60,684 bases of DNA. Source: Microcoleus sp. bin38.metabat.b11b12b14.051. Its GTDB lineage: Bacteria; Cyanobacteriota; Cyanobacteriia; Cyanobacteriales; Microcoleaceae. The translations under genes and the position numbers were made by a program. The stretch spans positions 1 to 60,684 of the forward strand of contig NZ_JAAFKD010000037.1 in assembly GCF_013299165.1 (NCBI RefSeq). Reading direction: 5' to 3'. Of this stretch, positions 1-8,224 are shown piece after piece; position 1 is the stretch's first letter; every line of letters starts with the position of its first letter. The notes under the pieces are model-generated. The model saw only the letters and a list, made by a program, of their open reading frames with translations. It was not told the origin of the DNA and did not search any database.

Positions 1-128
1 TTATAACATCCGTTTTGGATTGTATCCTTAAAAAGGATGAAGATATCAAGGAGCGGAATGAAGCGAAAGTTTCACGTTCCGTTCTGAAGGAGAGGTAGGG
101 GTAGTGATGCCCCTATCGACTCTACCAG

Positions 129-151
129 TAAGGTGCGCGCCGCGCACCTTA
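129..151. repeat. GC-rich palindrome downstream of gnd
   Basis: Ten-base arms (AAGGTGCGCG and CGCGCACCTT) around a single C form a perfect hairpin, extended one more pair by T/A. A related sequence follows at about 159-176. It lies just beyond the stop codon of the minus-strand gnd gene, so it may help end that transcript, although no clear T-run follows. The rest of 1-183 shows no gene. Confidence 0.5.
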
Positions 152-183
152 CTTAGGATGAGGTGCGCGGCGCCCTACACAGA

Positions 184-1644
184 TTAGTCGGTGGTACCGG
201 TTTGCAGCGACTCTTTAGCAGCCTGCGTCCACTCTGAGTGGAAGAATTCGCCGCGGGGTTTGTCGGTGCGCTCGTAGGTGTGAGCCCCGAAATAATCGCG
301 CTGGGCTTGCGTTAGGTTTTGCGGGAGTCGATCGCGCCGGTAGCTATCGAAGTAGTCCAGCGACGCGCTGAATGCCGGTACTGCGATACCGAGCAGGCTA
401 GCTGTAGACAACACCTCGCGCCAAGCTGTTTGGCGATCGAGAATGCTCTGTTTGAACTCCGGCGCTAACAGCAAATTAGGCAGCGCGGGATCGTCCTTGA
501 AAGCCTTTTTAATCTTGTCCAAAAATCCAGCCCGAATAATACAGCCGCCTTTCCAAATTCGAGAAATTTCACTCAAACTCAAGTCATAACCGTAAGACTT
601 CGAGGCCGCGCTCAACAGCGCCATGCCTTGGGCGTAGGAGCAAATCTTCGAGCAGTAAAGCGCATCCCGAACTTTGTTTACAAACTCTTTAGGATCACCT
701 TCATACTTGGCGGTAGGCCCCGTTAATTGTTCCGAAGCTTTAACGCGCTCTGCTTTGTAAGAAGACATGATTCTCGCATTCACAGCAGCGATAATTGTGG
801 GAATGCTCACGCCCAATTCCAAAGCACTCATTACAGTCCAGCGGCCGGTACCTTTTTGACCGGCGGCGTCCATAATTACCTCAACTAAGGGTTCCTTAGT
901 TTCCGGGTCAATGTATTTGAAAATATTAGCGGTAATTTCAATCAAAAATGAGTTGAGTTCGTCGGTGGTATTCCATTCGGCAAACACTTCCTGCAACTCC
1001 TGGCCGCTGAGTCCACCCACGTTTTTTAGCAAATCGTAGGCTTCCGCAATGAGCTGCATATCCCCGTACTCAATGCCGTTGTGCACCATCTTTACATAGT
1101 GACCGGCGCCACCTGGGCCGATGAATGTGACGCAGGGGCCATCATCTACTTGAGCTGCAATTTTGGTGAGAATTGGCTCTAGGATGCCGTATGCAGCGTG
1201 GGTGCCACCGGGCATCAGGCTAGCACCGTTGAGGGCGCCTTCTTCGCCACCGCTGATGCCCATGCCGACAAATCCTAGTCCGGCTGCTTCTAAGTCTTTG
1301 GTGCGGCGTTCGGTGTCGTCGTAGAGGGAGTTACCGCCGTCAATAATCATGTCGCCCGGTGACAGCATGGGTTTGAGCTGGTCGATGACTGCATCTACTG
1401 GTTTGCCAGCTTGCACCATGACTAAGATGCGACGCGGGGTTTCGAGGGCATCGACGAATTCTGTGAGAGTCTTGGCGGCGACAATGTTTTTGCCGGGGGC
1501 GCGTTTCGCCATGAAGTCGTCGGTTTTGGCTGCTGTGCGGTTGTACACGGCTACGGAGAAGCCTCTGCTTTCGACGTTGAGGGCTAGGTTTTCGCCCATC
1601 ACTGCTAGACCGATTAAACCAAAATTTTGCTTTGTCATGCTCAT
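184..1644 (-). CDS. gnd: 6-phosphogluconate dehydrogenase, decarboxylating
   Basis: This cytosolic enzyme oxidises 6-phosphogluconate with NADP to ribulose 5-phosphate and CO2 in the oxidative pentose phosphate pathway, the main night-time NADPH source of cyanobacteria. The N-terminal Rossmann motif GLIGLAVMGENLALN, the substrate-binding stretches GGNSLYDDTERR and GISGGEEGA, the catalytic region HYVKMVHNGIEYGD with its lysine, and the C-terminal signature YFGAHTYERTD are all present. At 486 residues it has normal full length. Two in-frame ATGs two codons apart (1644 and 1638) could start it. It stands alone: the next gene diverges on the other strand. Confidence 0.97.
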   Translation of the reverse strand: MSMTKQNFGLIGLAVMGENLALNVESRGFSVAVYNRTAAKTDDFMAKRAPGKNIVAAKTLTEFVDALETPRRILVMVQAGKPVDAVIDQLKPMLSPGDMIIDGGNSLYDDTERRTKDLEAAGLGFVGMGISGGEEGALNGASLMPGGTHAAYGILEPILTKIAAQVDDGPCVTFIGPGGAGHYVKMVHNGIEYGDMQLIAEAYDLLKNVGGLSGQELQEVFAEWNTTDELNSFLIEITANIFKYIDPETKEPLVEVIMDAAGQKGTGRWTVMSALELGVSIPTIIAAVNARIMSSYKAERVKASEQLTGPTAKYEGDPKEFVNKVRDALYCSKICSYAQGMALLSAASKSYGYDLSLSEISRIWKGGCIIRAGFLDKIKKAFKDDPALPNLLLAPEFKQSILDRQTAWREVLSTASLLGIAVPAFSASLDYFDSYRRDRLPQNLTQAQRDYFGAHTYERTDKPRGEFFHSEWTQAAKESLQTGTTD

Positions 1645-1927
1645 AACCCGCTAGTTCCGCTTGAGGATTGATTTGGGAGAGAGGAAAGCGAGGCGGGGTG
1701 TAGCGCTTTCCGGTGGACTAAAAGTATTGGACAATAGACCGAGGTGGTTTAGGTTTATTTTTATATTCTCAGAATTGCTGTTTGGTAAATCAGTAGGGTT
1801 TTTTTAAGATTTAAGAATTATTAATGACTCGGGCAGGTGATGATAAGGCAGGTATTATGTCGATCGCAGTAACGATAGATACAGATAAGCAGACATTTTG
1901 AGAAAAATTTAGGAGATTGTTGTAATT

Positions 1928-2350
1928 ATGGAAGATTTGCAGTATCTCGCGGCATGGGTGAAGGAGCAACACGCTCGCGAGTATATTTTAACTTGGCTGC
2001 TGAGTCAACAGGGGCTGTGGTGGTCGGATGGGGAGATTTATCAGGCGGTGTTGCAAAAGTCGGGAAAGCTTTTGAAGGCTTACGTTCAAAAAAGGCAAGC
2101 GGGAGAGTTGTTTGAGGGGATTTCTGAGAAGTTGGTGGGAGATGATAATTGGGATGATTTGGTGGTGAGTTTGGGGCGAATTGTTGGTGTGTATCAGGAG
2201 GAATTGCTGAAGTTGCAAGAGCGCGATAAGCGGGGGGACGGGCTAAAAAAAAAATTGATTAGCCAATCTGTCAGTGGAGATTCTTTGTCGGTGTTGGAGG
2301 TGCAGCAAGCTTTGCCAGATCCTTATGCGGATACGCTGATTGGGAGATAA
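1928..2350 (+). CDS. Small hypothetical protein, 140 aa
   Basis: I do not recognise this protein. It is soluble, largely helical by composition and Trp-rich at the N-terminus (AAWVKEQHAR, GLWWSDGEIY). A charged central part ends in a Lys/Arg cluster (ERDKRGDGLKKK). An AGGAG sequence lies about 12 bases before the ATG, slightly far for an ideal ribosome-binding site. It diverges from gnd, and its stop codon is followed within about 20 bases by the first palindromic repeat array. No signal peptide or membrane segment is seen. Length, ribosome site and codon pattern suggest a real gene; function is unknown. Confidence 0.65.
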   Translation: MEDLQYLAAWVKEQHAREYILTWLLSQQGLWWSDGEIYQAVLQKSGKLLKAYVQKRQAGELFEGISEKLVGDDNWDDLVVSLGRIVGVYQEELLKLQERDKRGDGLKKKLISQSVSGDSLSVLEVQQALPDPYADTLIGR

Positions 2351-2370
2351 TTTGCTGATTGTGGGCTGCA

Positions 2371-2850
2371 CGCAATCTCAGAAACCGGGTGTCTTCCTAT
2401 ATTTTTCGTACTTAACCGAGATTTGTCGAAGAAACCCGGTTTCTCGCCACTCAACCGAATCTCAGAAACCGGGTTTCTTGCCTTATCTCTCGTACTCAAC
2501 CGAAAATTGTCGTAGAAACCCGGTTTCTCGCCACGCAGCGACAGAAATTAGAGCACCAAAATCCCAGAAACCGGGTTTCTTCCTATATCTCTCGTGATCA
2601 ACCGAAAATTGTCGTAGAAACCCGGTTTCTCGCCACCCAGCGACAGAAATTAGAACACCAAAATCCCAGAAACCGGGTTTCTTCCTATATCTCTCGTGAT
2701 CAACCGAAAATTGTCGTAGAAACCCGGTTTCTCGCCACCCAGCGACAGAAATTAGAACACCAAAATCCCAGAAACCGGGTTTCTTCCTATATCTCTCGTG
2801 ATCAACCAAAATCTTGATAGAAACCCGGTTTCTCGCCACCCAGCGACAGA
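2371..2850. repeat. Palindromic repeat array A (about five paired units)
   Basis: Copies of AGAAACCGGGTTTCT alternate with its reverse complement AGAAACCCGGTTTCT. Each left/right pair is separated by about 35 bases resembling CTCGTGATCAACCGAAAATTG. Pairs repeat with a period of about 104 bases and are nearly identical from 2550 on; the first copy is degenerate. Each 15-mer is itself a 7-1-7 palindrome, so both short and long hairpins can form. Short ORFs on both strands here are by-products of the repetition. Confidence 0.9.
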
Positions 2851-2892
2851 AATTAGAGCGCACTTTCCCACAATTGTGCTATAATTTATTGT

Positions 2893-2951
2893 AGGGAAAC
2901 GGCACTGCCGTGTCCTTCTCATCTGTACGAAAACGGCATCGCACTGTCCTG
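2893..2951. repeat. Dispersed repeat of the GTAGGGAAACGGCACTGCCGTGTCC type
   Basis: The core GGCACTGCCGTGTCC also occurs near 17320, 21575 and twice near 56975-57030, always between genes. Its inner part CGGCACTGCCG is a near-palindrome. A second degenerate copy (ACGGCATCGCACTGTCC) follows directly. No coding potential is seen. Confidence 0.7.
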
Positions 2952-2964
2952 ACAGGATCGAGAT

Positions 2965-3561
2965 TCAAGGATTGAGAATACGTGTAATATCAAGCAGAAA
3001 TCCGGGAAGTACATCTTCACCCGAAAGTGTTGGCGGTTGGTCAAAAGAGAAATTAATAACTTCGGCTACATCTTCAGACAACCGATAGATTTCTACTAAA
3101 GGCGTTTGCGGGTCAATTAGCCAACCTAAGCGACAGCCGTTAGTTCGATAATACCGCATTTTTGCCCGCAATGTTTCTAGGGAATCACTGGCGGAACGCA
3201 ATTCAATTACAAAGTGCGGGCACAGGGGAGGAAATTTGCGCTTATCTTCTGCGGATAATGCTTCCCAACGTTCTAGAAGTACCCAAGCAGCATCAGGAGA
3301 ACGCTTTGCACCATTGGGTAATTTAAAGACGGTGGAAGAGTCAAAGACTTTTCCTAATTGAGTATGACGATTCCACAAATTTAGTTCTAGGTTGATATCC
3401 GAATTTCTGATGCCGCTTTCGCCGCCTGTTGGAGGCATAATGATTAGTTCTCCTTCGGGGGTTTGTTCTAATCGCCACTCTTCATTAGCAATGCACAATT
3501 GATAAAATTGTTCGTCTGTTAAAGCGACGGCGGCAGGTAGATTGAGGGTTATAGTTTCCAT
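2965..3561 (-). CDS. Uma2 family endonuclease-like protein (DUF820)
   Basis: Uma2/DUF820 proteins share the PD-(D/E)XK nuclease fold and are greatly expanded in cyanobacteria; their biological role is largely unknown. Seen here: RSPDAAWV followed by FVIELRSASD (the D and E-x-R core), the K/R-containing MRYYRTNGCRLGWLIDP stretch and the typical ending GEDVLPGFLLD. I place the start at the ATG at 3561 (METITLNLP), since the longer frame would need a TTG 54 bases upstream. The protein is then about 198 residues, normal for the family. The K of the E-x-K motif is replaced by R, so activity is uncertain. It lies between palindromic arrays A and B. Confidence 0.85.
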   Translation of the reverse strand: METITLNLPAAVALTDEQFYQLCIANEEWRLEQTPEGELIIMPPTGGESGIRNSDINLELNLWNRHTQLGKVFDSSTVFKLPNGAKRSPDAAWVLLERWEALSAEDKRKFPPLCPHFVIELRSASDSLETLRAKMRYYRTNGCRLGWLIDPQTPLVEIYRLSEDVAEVINFSFDQPPTLSGEDVLPGFLLDITRILNP

Positions 3562-3639
3562 CGTGATATCATCGCCAACGAGGTTGATTTTATTATAGAT
3601 CGGACTTTGTGACAAGTTTCTCTAAATATCGCCCAAATC

Positions 3640-4215
3640 CCAGAAACCGGGTTTCTTCTCTTATCTCTCGTACTCAACCAAAATCTTGATAGAAACCCGG
3701 TTTCTCGCCACGCAGCGAGAGAATTAGACTTGCACTAATCCCAGAAACCGGGTTTCTTCCCTTATTTCTCGTACTCAACCAAAATCTTGATAGAAACCCG
3801 GTTTCTCGCCACGCAGCGAAGGAAATCAGAGCACCAAAATCCCAGAAACCGGGTTTCTTCCGATATCTCTCGTACTCAACCAAAATCTTGATAGAAACCC
3901 GGTTTCTCGCCACGCAGCGACAGAAATTAGAACACAATAATCCCAGAAACCGGGTTTCTTCCGATATCTCTCGTACTCAACCAAAATCTTGATAGAAACC
4001 CGGTTTCTCGCCACGCAGCGACAGAATTCGACTTGCACTAATCCCAGAAACCGGGTTTCTTCCTAGATTTTTCGTACTCCACCGAGATTTGTCGCAGAAA
4101 CCCGGTTTCTCGCCACGCAGCGACAGAAATTAGAGCGCCAAAATCCCAGAAACCGGGTTTCTTCCGAGATTTCTGGTACTTAACAGAATTTGTCGCAGAA
4201 ACCCGGTTTCTCGCC
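3640..4215. repeat. Palindromic repeat array B (about six paired units)
   Basis: This is the same AGAAACCGGGTTTCT / AGAAACCCGGTTTCT pairing as array A, with about 100-base periods and a slightly different linker (ACTCAACCAAAATCTTGATAG). Units in the middle are almost identical to each other but differ from those of arrays A and C, which indicates homogenisation within each array. It fills the space between the Uma2 gene and the TPR-CHAT gene and contains no convincing gene. Confidence 0.9.
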
Positions 4216-4323
4216 ACGCAGCTAATCCCAGATGACCAACGCCCAAACAGATGAGTTCAATCTATAATAAATCTATCGCAATTTAATTCGGCCTTCACCC
4301 TTCAACCTTCCCCTAACTCCCCC

Positions 4324-7300
4324 ATGAACTCTGAACGCCAACAAGCCTATCTCAACCTGATTAATCAACTGCTAACCTGTCCCACCGGGGAAGAAGCGGA
4401 GGTATTGAAAAGTCACCCGGATTTGCTGGATGATGGCTTGGTGGCGGCTATGCTAGAAGAGGCAGATAATCTGAGGAGATTTGGCATATTAGATAATGCT
4501 AATCGGTTGATGAATTGTGCAGGAATATTGCTGGGTAGGAATAACAACTCTTTAGTGTCACTCGCACCAGTCAGCGAAGCAGACAGACTGTTAGATCGAG
4601 GAAATCAGCAGTATAATAGCAATCAATTTCGAGAAGCTTTGCAGTCTTACGAACAGGCATTAACTATCTATCAGGAAATCGGCGATCGCCAAGGAGAAGC
4701 TAATTCCCTCAACGGTTTGGGTAATGCTTACTATTCCCTAGGGGATTACAATCGGGCGATCGACTTTTACGAACAGTCTTTAGTGATTAATCGGAAAATC
4801 GGCGATCGCCAAGGAGAAGCTAATTCCCTCAACGGTTTGGGTAATGCTTACTATTCCCTAGGGGATTACAATCGGGCGATCGACTTTTACGAACAGTCTT
4901 TAGTGATTAATCGGAAAATCGGCAATCCCGGGGGAGAAGCTAATTCCCTCAACGGTTTGGGTAATGCTTACTATTCCCTAGGGGATTTCAATCGGGCGAT
5001 CGACTTTTACGAACAGTCTTTAGTGATTAATCGGAAAATCGGCAATCCCGGGGGAGAAGCTAATTCCCTCAACGGTTTGGGTAATGCTTACTATTCCCTA
5101 GGGGATTTCAATCGGGCGATCGACTTTTACGAACAGTCTTTAGTGATTCAACGGAAAATCGGCAATCCCGTGGGAGAAGCTGCTTCCCTCGGCAATTTGG
5201 GTAATGCTTACTATTCCCTAGGGGATTACAATCGGGCGATCGACTTTCACGAACAGTCTTTGGTGATTAAACGGAAAATCGGCAATCCCGTGGGAGAAGC
5301 TGCTTCCCTCGGCAATTTGGGCACTGCTTACCAATCTCTAGGGGATTACAATCGGGCGATCGACTTTTACTCACAGTCTTTGGTGATTCAACGGAAAGTC
5401 ACCAATCCCGTGGGAGAAGCTAATTCCCTCAACAATTTGGGTAATGCTTACTATTCCCTAGGGGATTACAATCGGGCGATCGACTTTTACTCACAGTCTT
5501 TGGTGATTCAACGGAAAGTCACCAATCCCGTGGGAGAAGCTAATTCCCTCAACAATTTGGGTAATGCTTACTATTCCCTAGGGGATTACAATCGGGCGAT
5601 CGACTTTTACTCACAGTCTTTGGTGATTCAACGGAAAGTCACCAATCCCGTGGGAGAAGCTAATTCCCTCAACAATTTGGGTAATGCTTACTATTCCCTA
5701 GGGGATTACAATCGGGCGATCGACTTTTACTCACAGTCTTTGGTGATTCAACGGAAAATCGGCAATCCCGGGGGAGAAGCTGCTTCCCTCTGCGGTTTGG
5801 GCGCTGCTTACAAATCCCTAGGGGATTACAATCGGGCGATCGACTTTCACCAACAGTCTTTGGTGATTCAACGGAAAATCGGCAATCCCGTGGGAGAAGC
5901 TACTTCCCTCTGCGGTTTGGGTCTTGCTTACGATTCCCTAGGGGATTACAATCGGGCGATCGACTTTTACTCACAGTCTTTAGTGATTTATCGGGAAATC
6001 GGCAATCCCGTGGGAGAGTCGAGTTCACTAAACAATTTAGGCGAAACCCTATTCAAAATAAACCAATTCCCAGAAGCAGAAGAAAAACTCCGCGCCTCAA
6101 TCAAAATTCACGAAACTCTGCGGTCTAAATTAGTCAACAATGACCACAAAGCATCAATTTTTGAAACCCAAGTAGAGACCTATCGCCTCCTACAACAAGT
6201 CCTAGTCGCCCAAGCTAAATTTGACGAAGCCCTAGAAATATCTGAAATGGGTCGCACCCGCGCCTTCGTAGAGTTATTGCAGCAAAACCTATTAACAAAA
6301 GATTCAACCGCGAACGAACTCACCAATACATTATCAATTCCCAGAATCCAACAAATCGCCCAACAGAAAAACTCCACAATCGTTGAATATTCGATTATTT
6401 TTAAAGACATTTACATCTGGGTAATCCAACCAAACGGCAACATCACCCATCGCGCCGCCAACCTCGAACCCCTCAACCAACAAAACCAATCCCTAGAACA
6501 AATTATCCTCAAAACCCGCGTCTCCATCGGAGTCGATGAAATCGATGACAAAAAGAACAAAATTCAGCTACAACCACAGTACAACCGAGACGAAACAGGC
6601 GGCTATCCCCTACTAAAAATTCTTTATCAAATCCTCATCGAACCGATCGCAGATTTGCTCCCAACAGACCCCGATTCCCTTGTCATCTTCATCCCCCACT
6701 ACGAAATATTTCTAGTCCCCTTCACCGCCCTGCAATCCGCCAATAACCGCTACTTAATCGAAGACCATACCATCCTGAGCGCCCCATCCATCCAAGTATT
6801 AGAACAAACCAGCGAACACCACCAAAACATCAAAGGATTGAGACAAGCCGCCCTCATAGTCGGCGATCCAACTATTGCGGCCAAATTCCAAGAAAACCCC
6901 TACAAACTCCGACAACTATCGAGGGCGAAGGAAGCCGCCGAAGCCATCGCCACAATTTTAGGAACCGCAGCAATTAGCGGAGAAAATGCCACCAAAGCCG
7001 CCATATTAGACCAGATGCTAAACACCCGCATCATCCATTTATCCGCCCACGGACTCCTCGACGATTTCCCAGGTTCGGGAATTCCCGGCACGATAATTTT
7101 AGCTGCTTCAGGAGATACCGACGACGGCGCACTCAATGCCGCCGAAATCCTGCAATTAAAACTCAATTCCGAACTCGTAGTATTAAGCGCTTGCAGCACA
7201 GGCCGCGGTAAAATCACCGGAGATGGAGTCAACGGACTATCGCGCTGCTTCATCCTCGCCGGAGTACCGAGTATCATCATATCTCTGTGGAATATGGGAG

Positions 7301-7866
7301 CAGTTTCAGCCAAATTACTAATGACTGAATTCTACCAAAATTTAGCACGAGGCGATAACAGAGCAGCGGCATTGCGGCGTGCTATGCTAACAACAAAGGA
7401 ACGATTTCCCAGTCCGATCGCCTGGGCTGCATTTACGTTAATCGGCGAAACGGAAATTTTATCGTTAGAGACTCAACAAATAGATTTAAGGAAGCTAAAA
7501 ATGTCACTCCCAGATAATTACACACCGGAAGAGATTGTCAAGGGTTTAACTAAGTTATTGAGAATATCCGAACCGAAGCTATTTGTTAATGATTTGCCTG
7601 CGCTTGATGTAAGTTCTACGGATCGTGTCAATACTATAGCAGAAAAAATCAAGGCTTGGTGCGAAACCAGACCGTCTATCGAAGAGAATTTAGAGAACGA
7701 AATCGAGCAATGTGGGCCTGGTGGAAACTGTGATGATCCACCGGAAGAAATTGAGAGGGAGTTTATGGAAACTCTGATAGATAATCAGATTAGGCTGGGT
7801 TTGTCTCGGCCATCGGTTCCGGTGGTTGAAACAGATGATTCTGCGACGGAATCGGTTGAAGATTGA
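4324..7866 (+). CDS. TPR-CHAT protease (caspase-like cysteine peptidase with TPR sensor array)
   Basis: CHAT domains are clan CD cysteine peptidases related to caspases and separase; in TPR-CHAT proteins the repeats are thought to sense or hold a partner that controls the protease. Residues 1-70 form the helical leader usual in cyanobacterial TPR-CHAT proteins (QQAYLNLINQLLTCPTGEEAE). A divergent TPR at about 82-118 is followed by 11 near-identical 40-residue TPRs (about 120-559) with the core SLGDYNRAIDFYEQSL. The CHAT domain spans about 700-1045, with catalytic His909 in LSAHGLL and Cys957 in VLSACSTGRG. A further 120-residue acidic tail carries several Cys. No signal peptide or membrane helix is seen, so it should be cytosolic. 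The downstream gene on the same strand is the likely partner. Confidence 0.93.
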   Translation: MNSERQQAYLNLINQLLTCPTGEEAEVLKSHPDLLDDGLVAAMLEEADNLRRFGILDNANRLMNCAGILLGRNNNSLVSLAPVSEADRLLDRGNQQYNSNQFREALQSYEQALTIYQEIGDRQGEANSLNGLGNAYYSLGDYNRAIDFYEQSLVINRKIGDRQGEANSLNGLGNAYYSLGDYNRAIDFYEQSLVINRKIGNPGGEANSLNGLGNAYYSLGDFNRAIDFYEQSLVINRKIGNPGGEANSLNGLGNAYYSLGDFNRAIDFYEQSLVIQRKIGNPVGEAASLGNLGNAYYSLGDYNRAIDFHEQSLVIKRKIGNPVGEAASLGNLGTAYQSLGDYNRAIDFYSQSLVIQRKVTNPVGEANSLNNLGNAYYSLGDYNRAIDFYSQSLVIQRKVTNPVGEANSLNNLGNAYYSLGDYNRAIDFYSQSLVIQRKVTNPVGEANSLNNLGNAYYSLGDYNRAIDFYSQSLVIQRKIGNPGGEAASLCGLGAAYKSLGDYNRAIDFHQQSLVIQRKIGNPVGEATSLCGLGLAYDSLGDYNRAIDFYSQSLVIYREIGNPVGESSSLNNLGETLFKINQFPEAEEKLRASIKIHETLRSKLVNNDHKASIFETQVETYRLLQQVLVAQAKFDEALEISEMGRTRAFVELLQQNLLTKDSTANELTNTLSIPRIQQIAQQKNSTIVEYSIIFKDIYIWVIQPNGNITHRAANLEPLNQQNQSLEQIILKTRVSIGVDEIDDKKNKIQLQPQYNRDETGGYPLLKILYQILIEPIADLLPTDPDSLVIFIPHYEIFLVPFTALQSANNRYLIEDHTILSAPSIQVLEQTSEHHQNIKGLRQAALIVGDPTIAAKFQENPYKLRQLSRAKEAAEAIATILGTAAISGENATKAAILDQMLNTRIIHLSAHGLLDDFPGSGIPGTIILAASGDTDDGALNAAEILQLKLNSELVVLSACSTGRGKITGDGVNGLSRCFILAGVPSIIISLWNMGAVSAKLLMTEFYQNLARGDNRAAALRRAMLTTKERFPSPIAWAAFTLIGETEILSLETQQIDLRKLKMSLPDNYTPEEIVKGLTKLLRISEPKLFVNDLPALDVSSTDRVNTIAEKIKAWCETRPSIEENLENEIEQCGPGGNCDDPPEEIEREFMETLIDNQIRLGLSRPSVPVVETDDSATESVED
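4681..6000 (+). repeat. Eleven 120-bp tandem repeats encoding TPR units
   Basis: The period is exactly 120 bases (40 codons). Units starting at 5401, 5521 and 5641 are identical apart from one base near the end of the third. Others differ at only a few places, mostly in the linker that encodes GDRQGEANSLNGLG or GNPVGEAASLGNLG. Identity extends to synonymous positions, which points to recent duplication or gene conversion rather than protein-level selection alone. Confidence 0.95.
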
Positions 7867-7880
7867 GGATAAATCAACTA

Positions 7881-8212
7881 AATCTCAGAAACCGGGTTTC
7901 TTCGGATATCTCTCGTGCTCAGCCGAAATTGTGGTAGAAACCCGGTTTCTCGCCACTCAACCGAATCTCAGAAACCGGGTTTCTTCGGATATCTCTCGTG
8001 CTCAGCCGAAATTGTGGTAGAAACCCGGTTTCTCGCCACTCAACCGAATCTCAGAAACCGGGTTTCTTCGGATATCTCTCGTGCTCAGCCGAAATTGTGG
8101 TAGAAACCCGGTTTCTCGCCACTCAACCGAATCTCAGAAACCGGGTTTCTTCGGATATCTCTCGTGCTCAGCCGAAATTGTGGTAGAAACCCGGTTTCTC
8201 GCCACCCAGCGA
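7881..8212. repeat. Palindromic repeat array C (four perfect 83-bp units)
   Basis: Four head-to-tail copies of an 83-base unit start near 7881, 7964, 8047 and 8130. Each carries the inverted pair AGAAACCGGGTTTCT and AGAAACCCGGTTTCT around CGGATATCTCTCGTGCTCAG. The period is not a multiple of three, so the same meaningless peptide appears in all three frames. The array occupies the whole gap between the CHAT gene and the next gene. Confidence 0.95.
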
Positions 8213-8224
8213 TAGAATTTGATT

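Noticed and set aside
2340..2863. ORFs on both strands across array A (for example 2340-2597 + and 2483-2863 -)
   Set aside because: They only translate the palindromic repeat; the peptides repeat with the DNA and appear in several frames.
3674..4038. Minus-strand ORFs in array B
   Set aside because: Repeat-derived; same peptide motifs as in array A, with no ribosome site.
4681..6000. CRISPR-like or satellite array
   Set aside because: The 120-base period is in frame inside a large gene and encodes TPR units.
7826..8186. Three + strand ORFs of about 62 aa in array C
   Set aside because: Identical peptide in three frames because the period is 83 bases, not a multiple of three.
2371..8212. 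CRISPR arrays
   Set aside because: The repeat units are palindromic pairs with conserved, not unique, linkers, and no cas gene is present.
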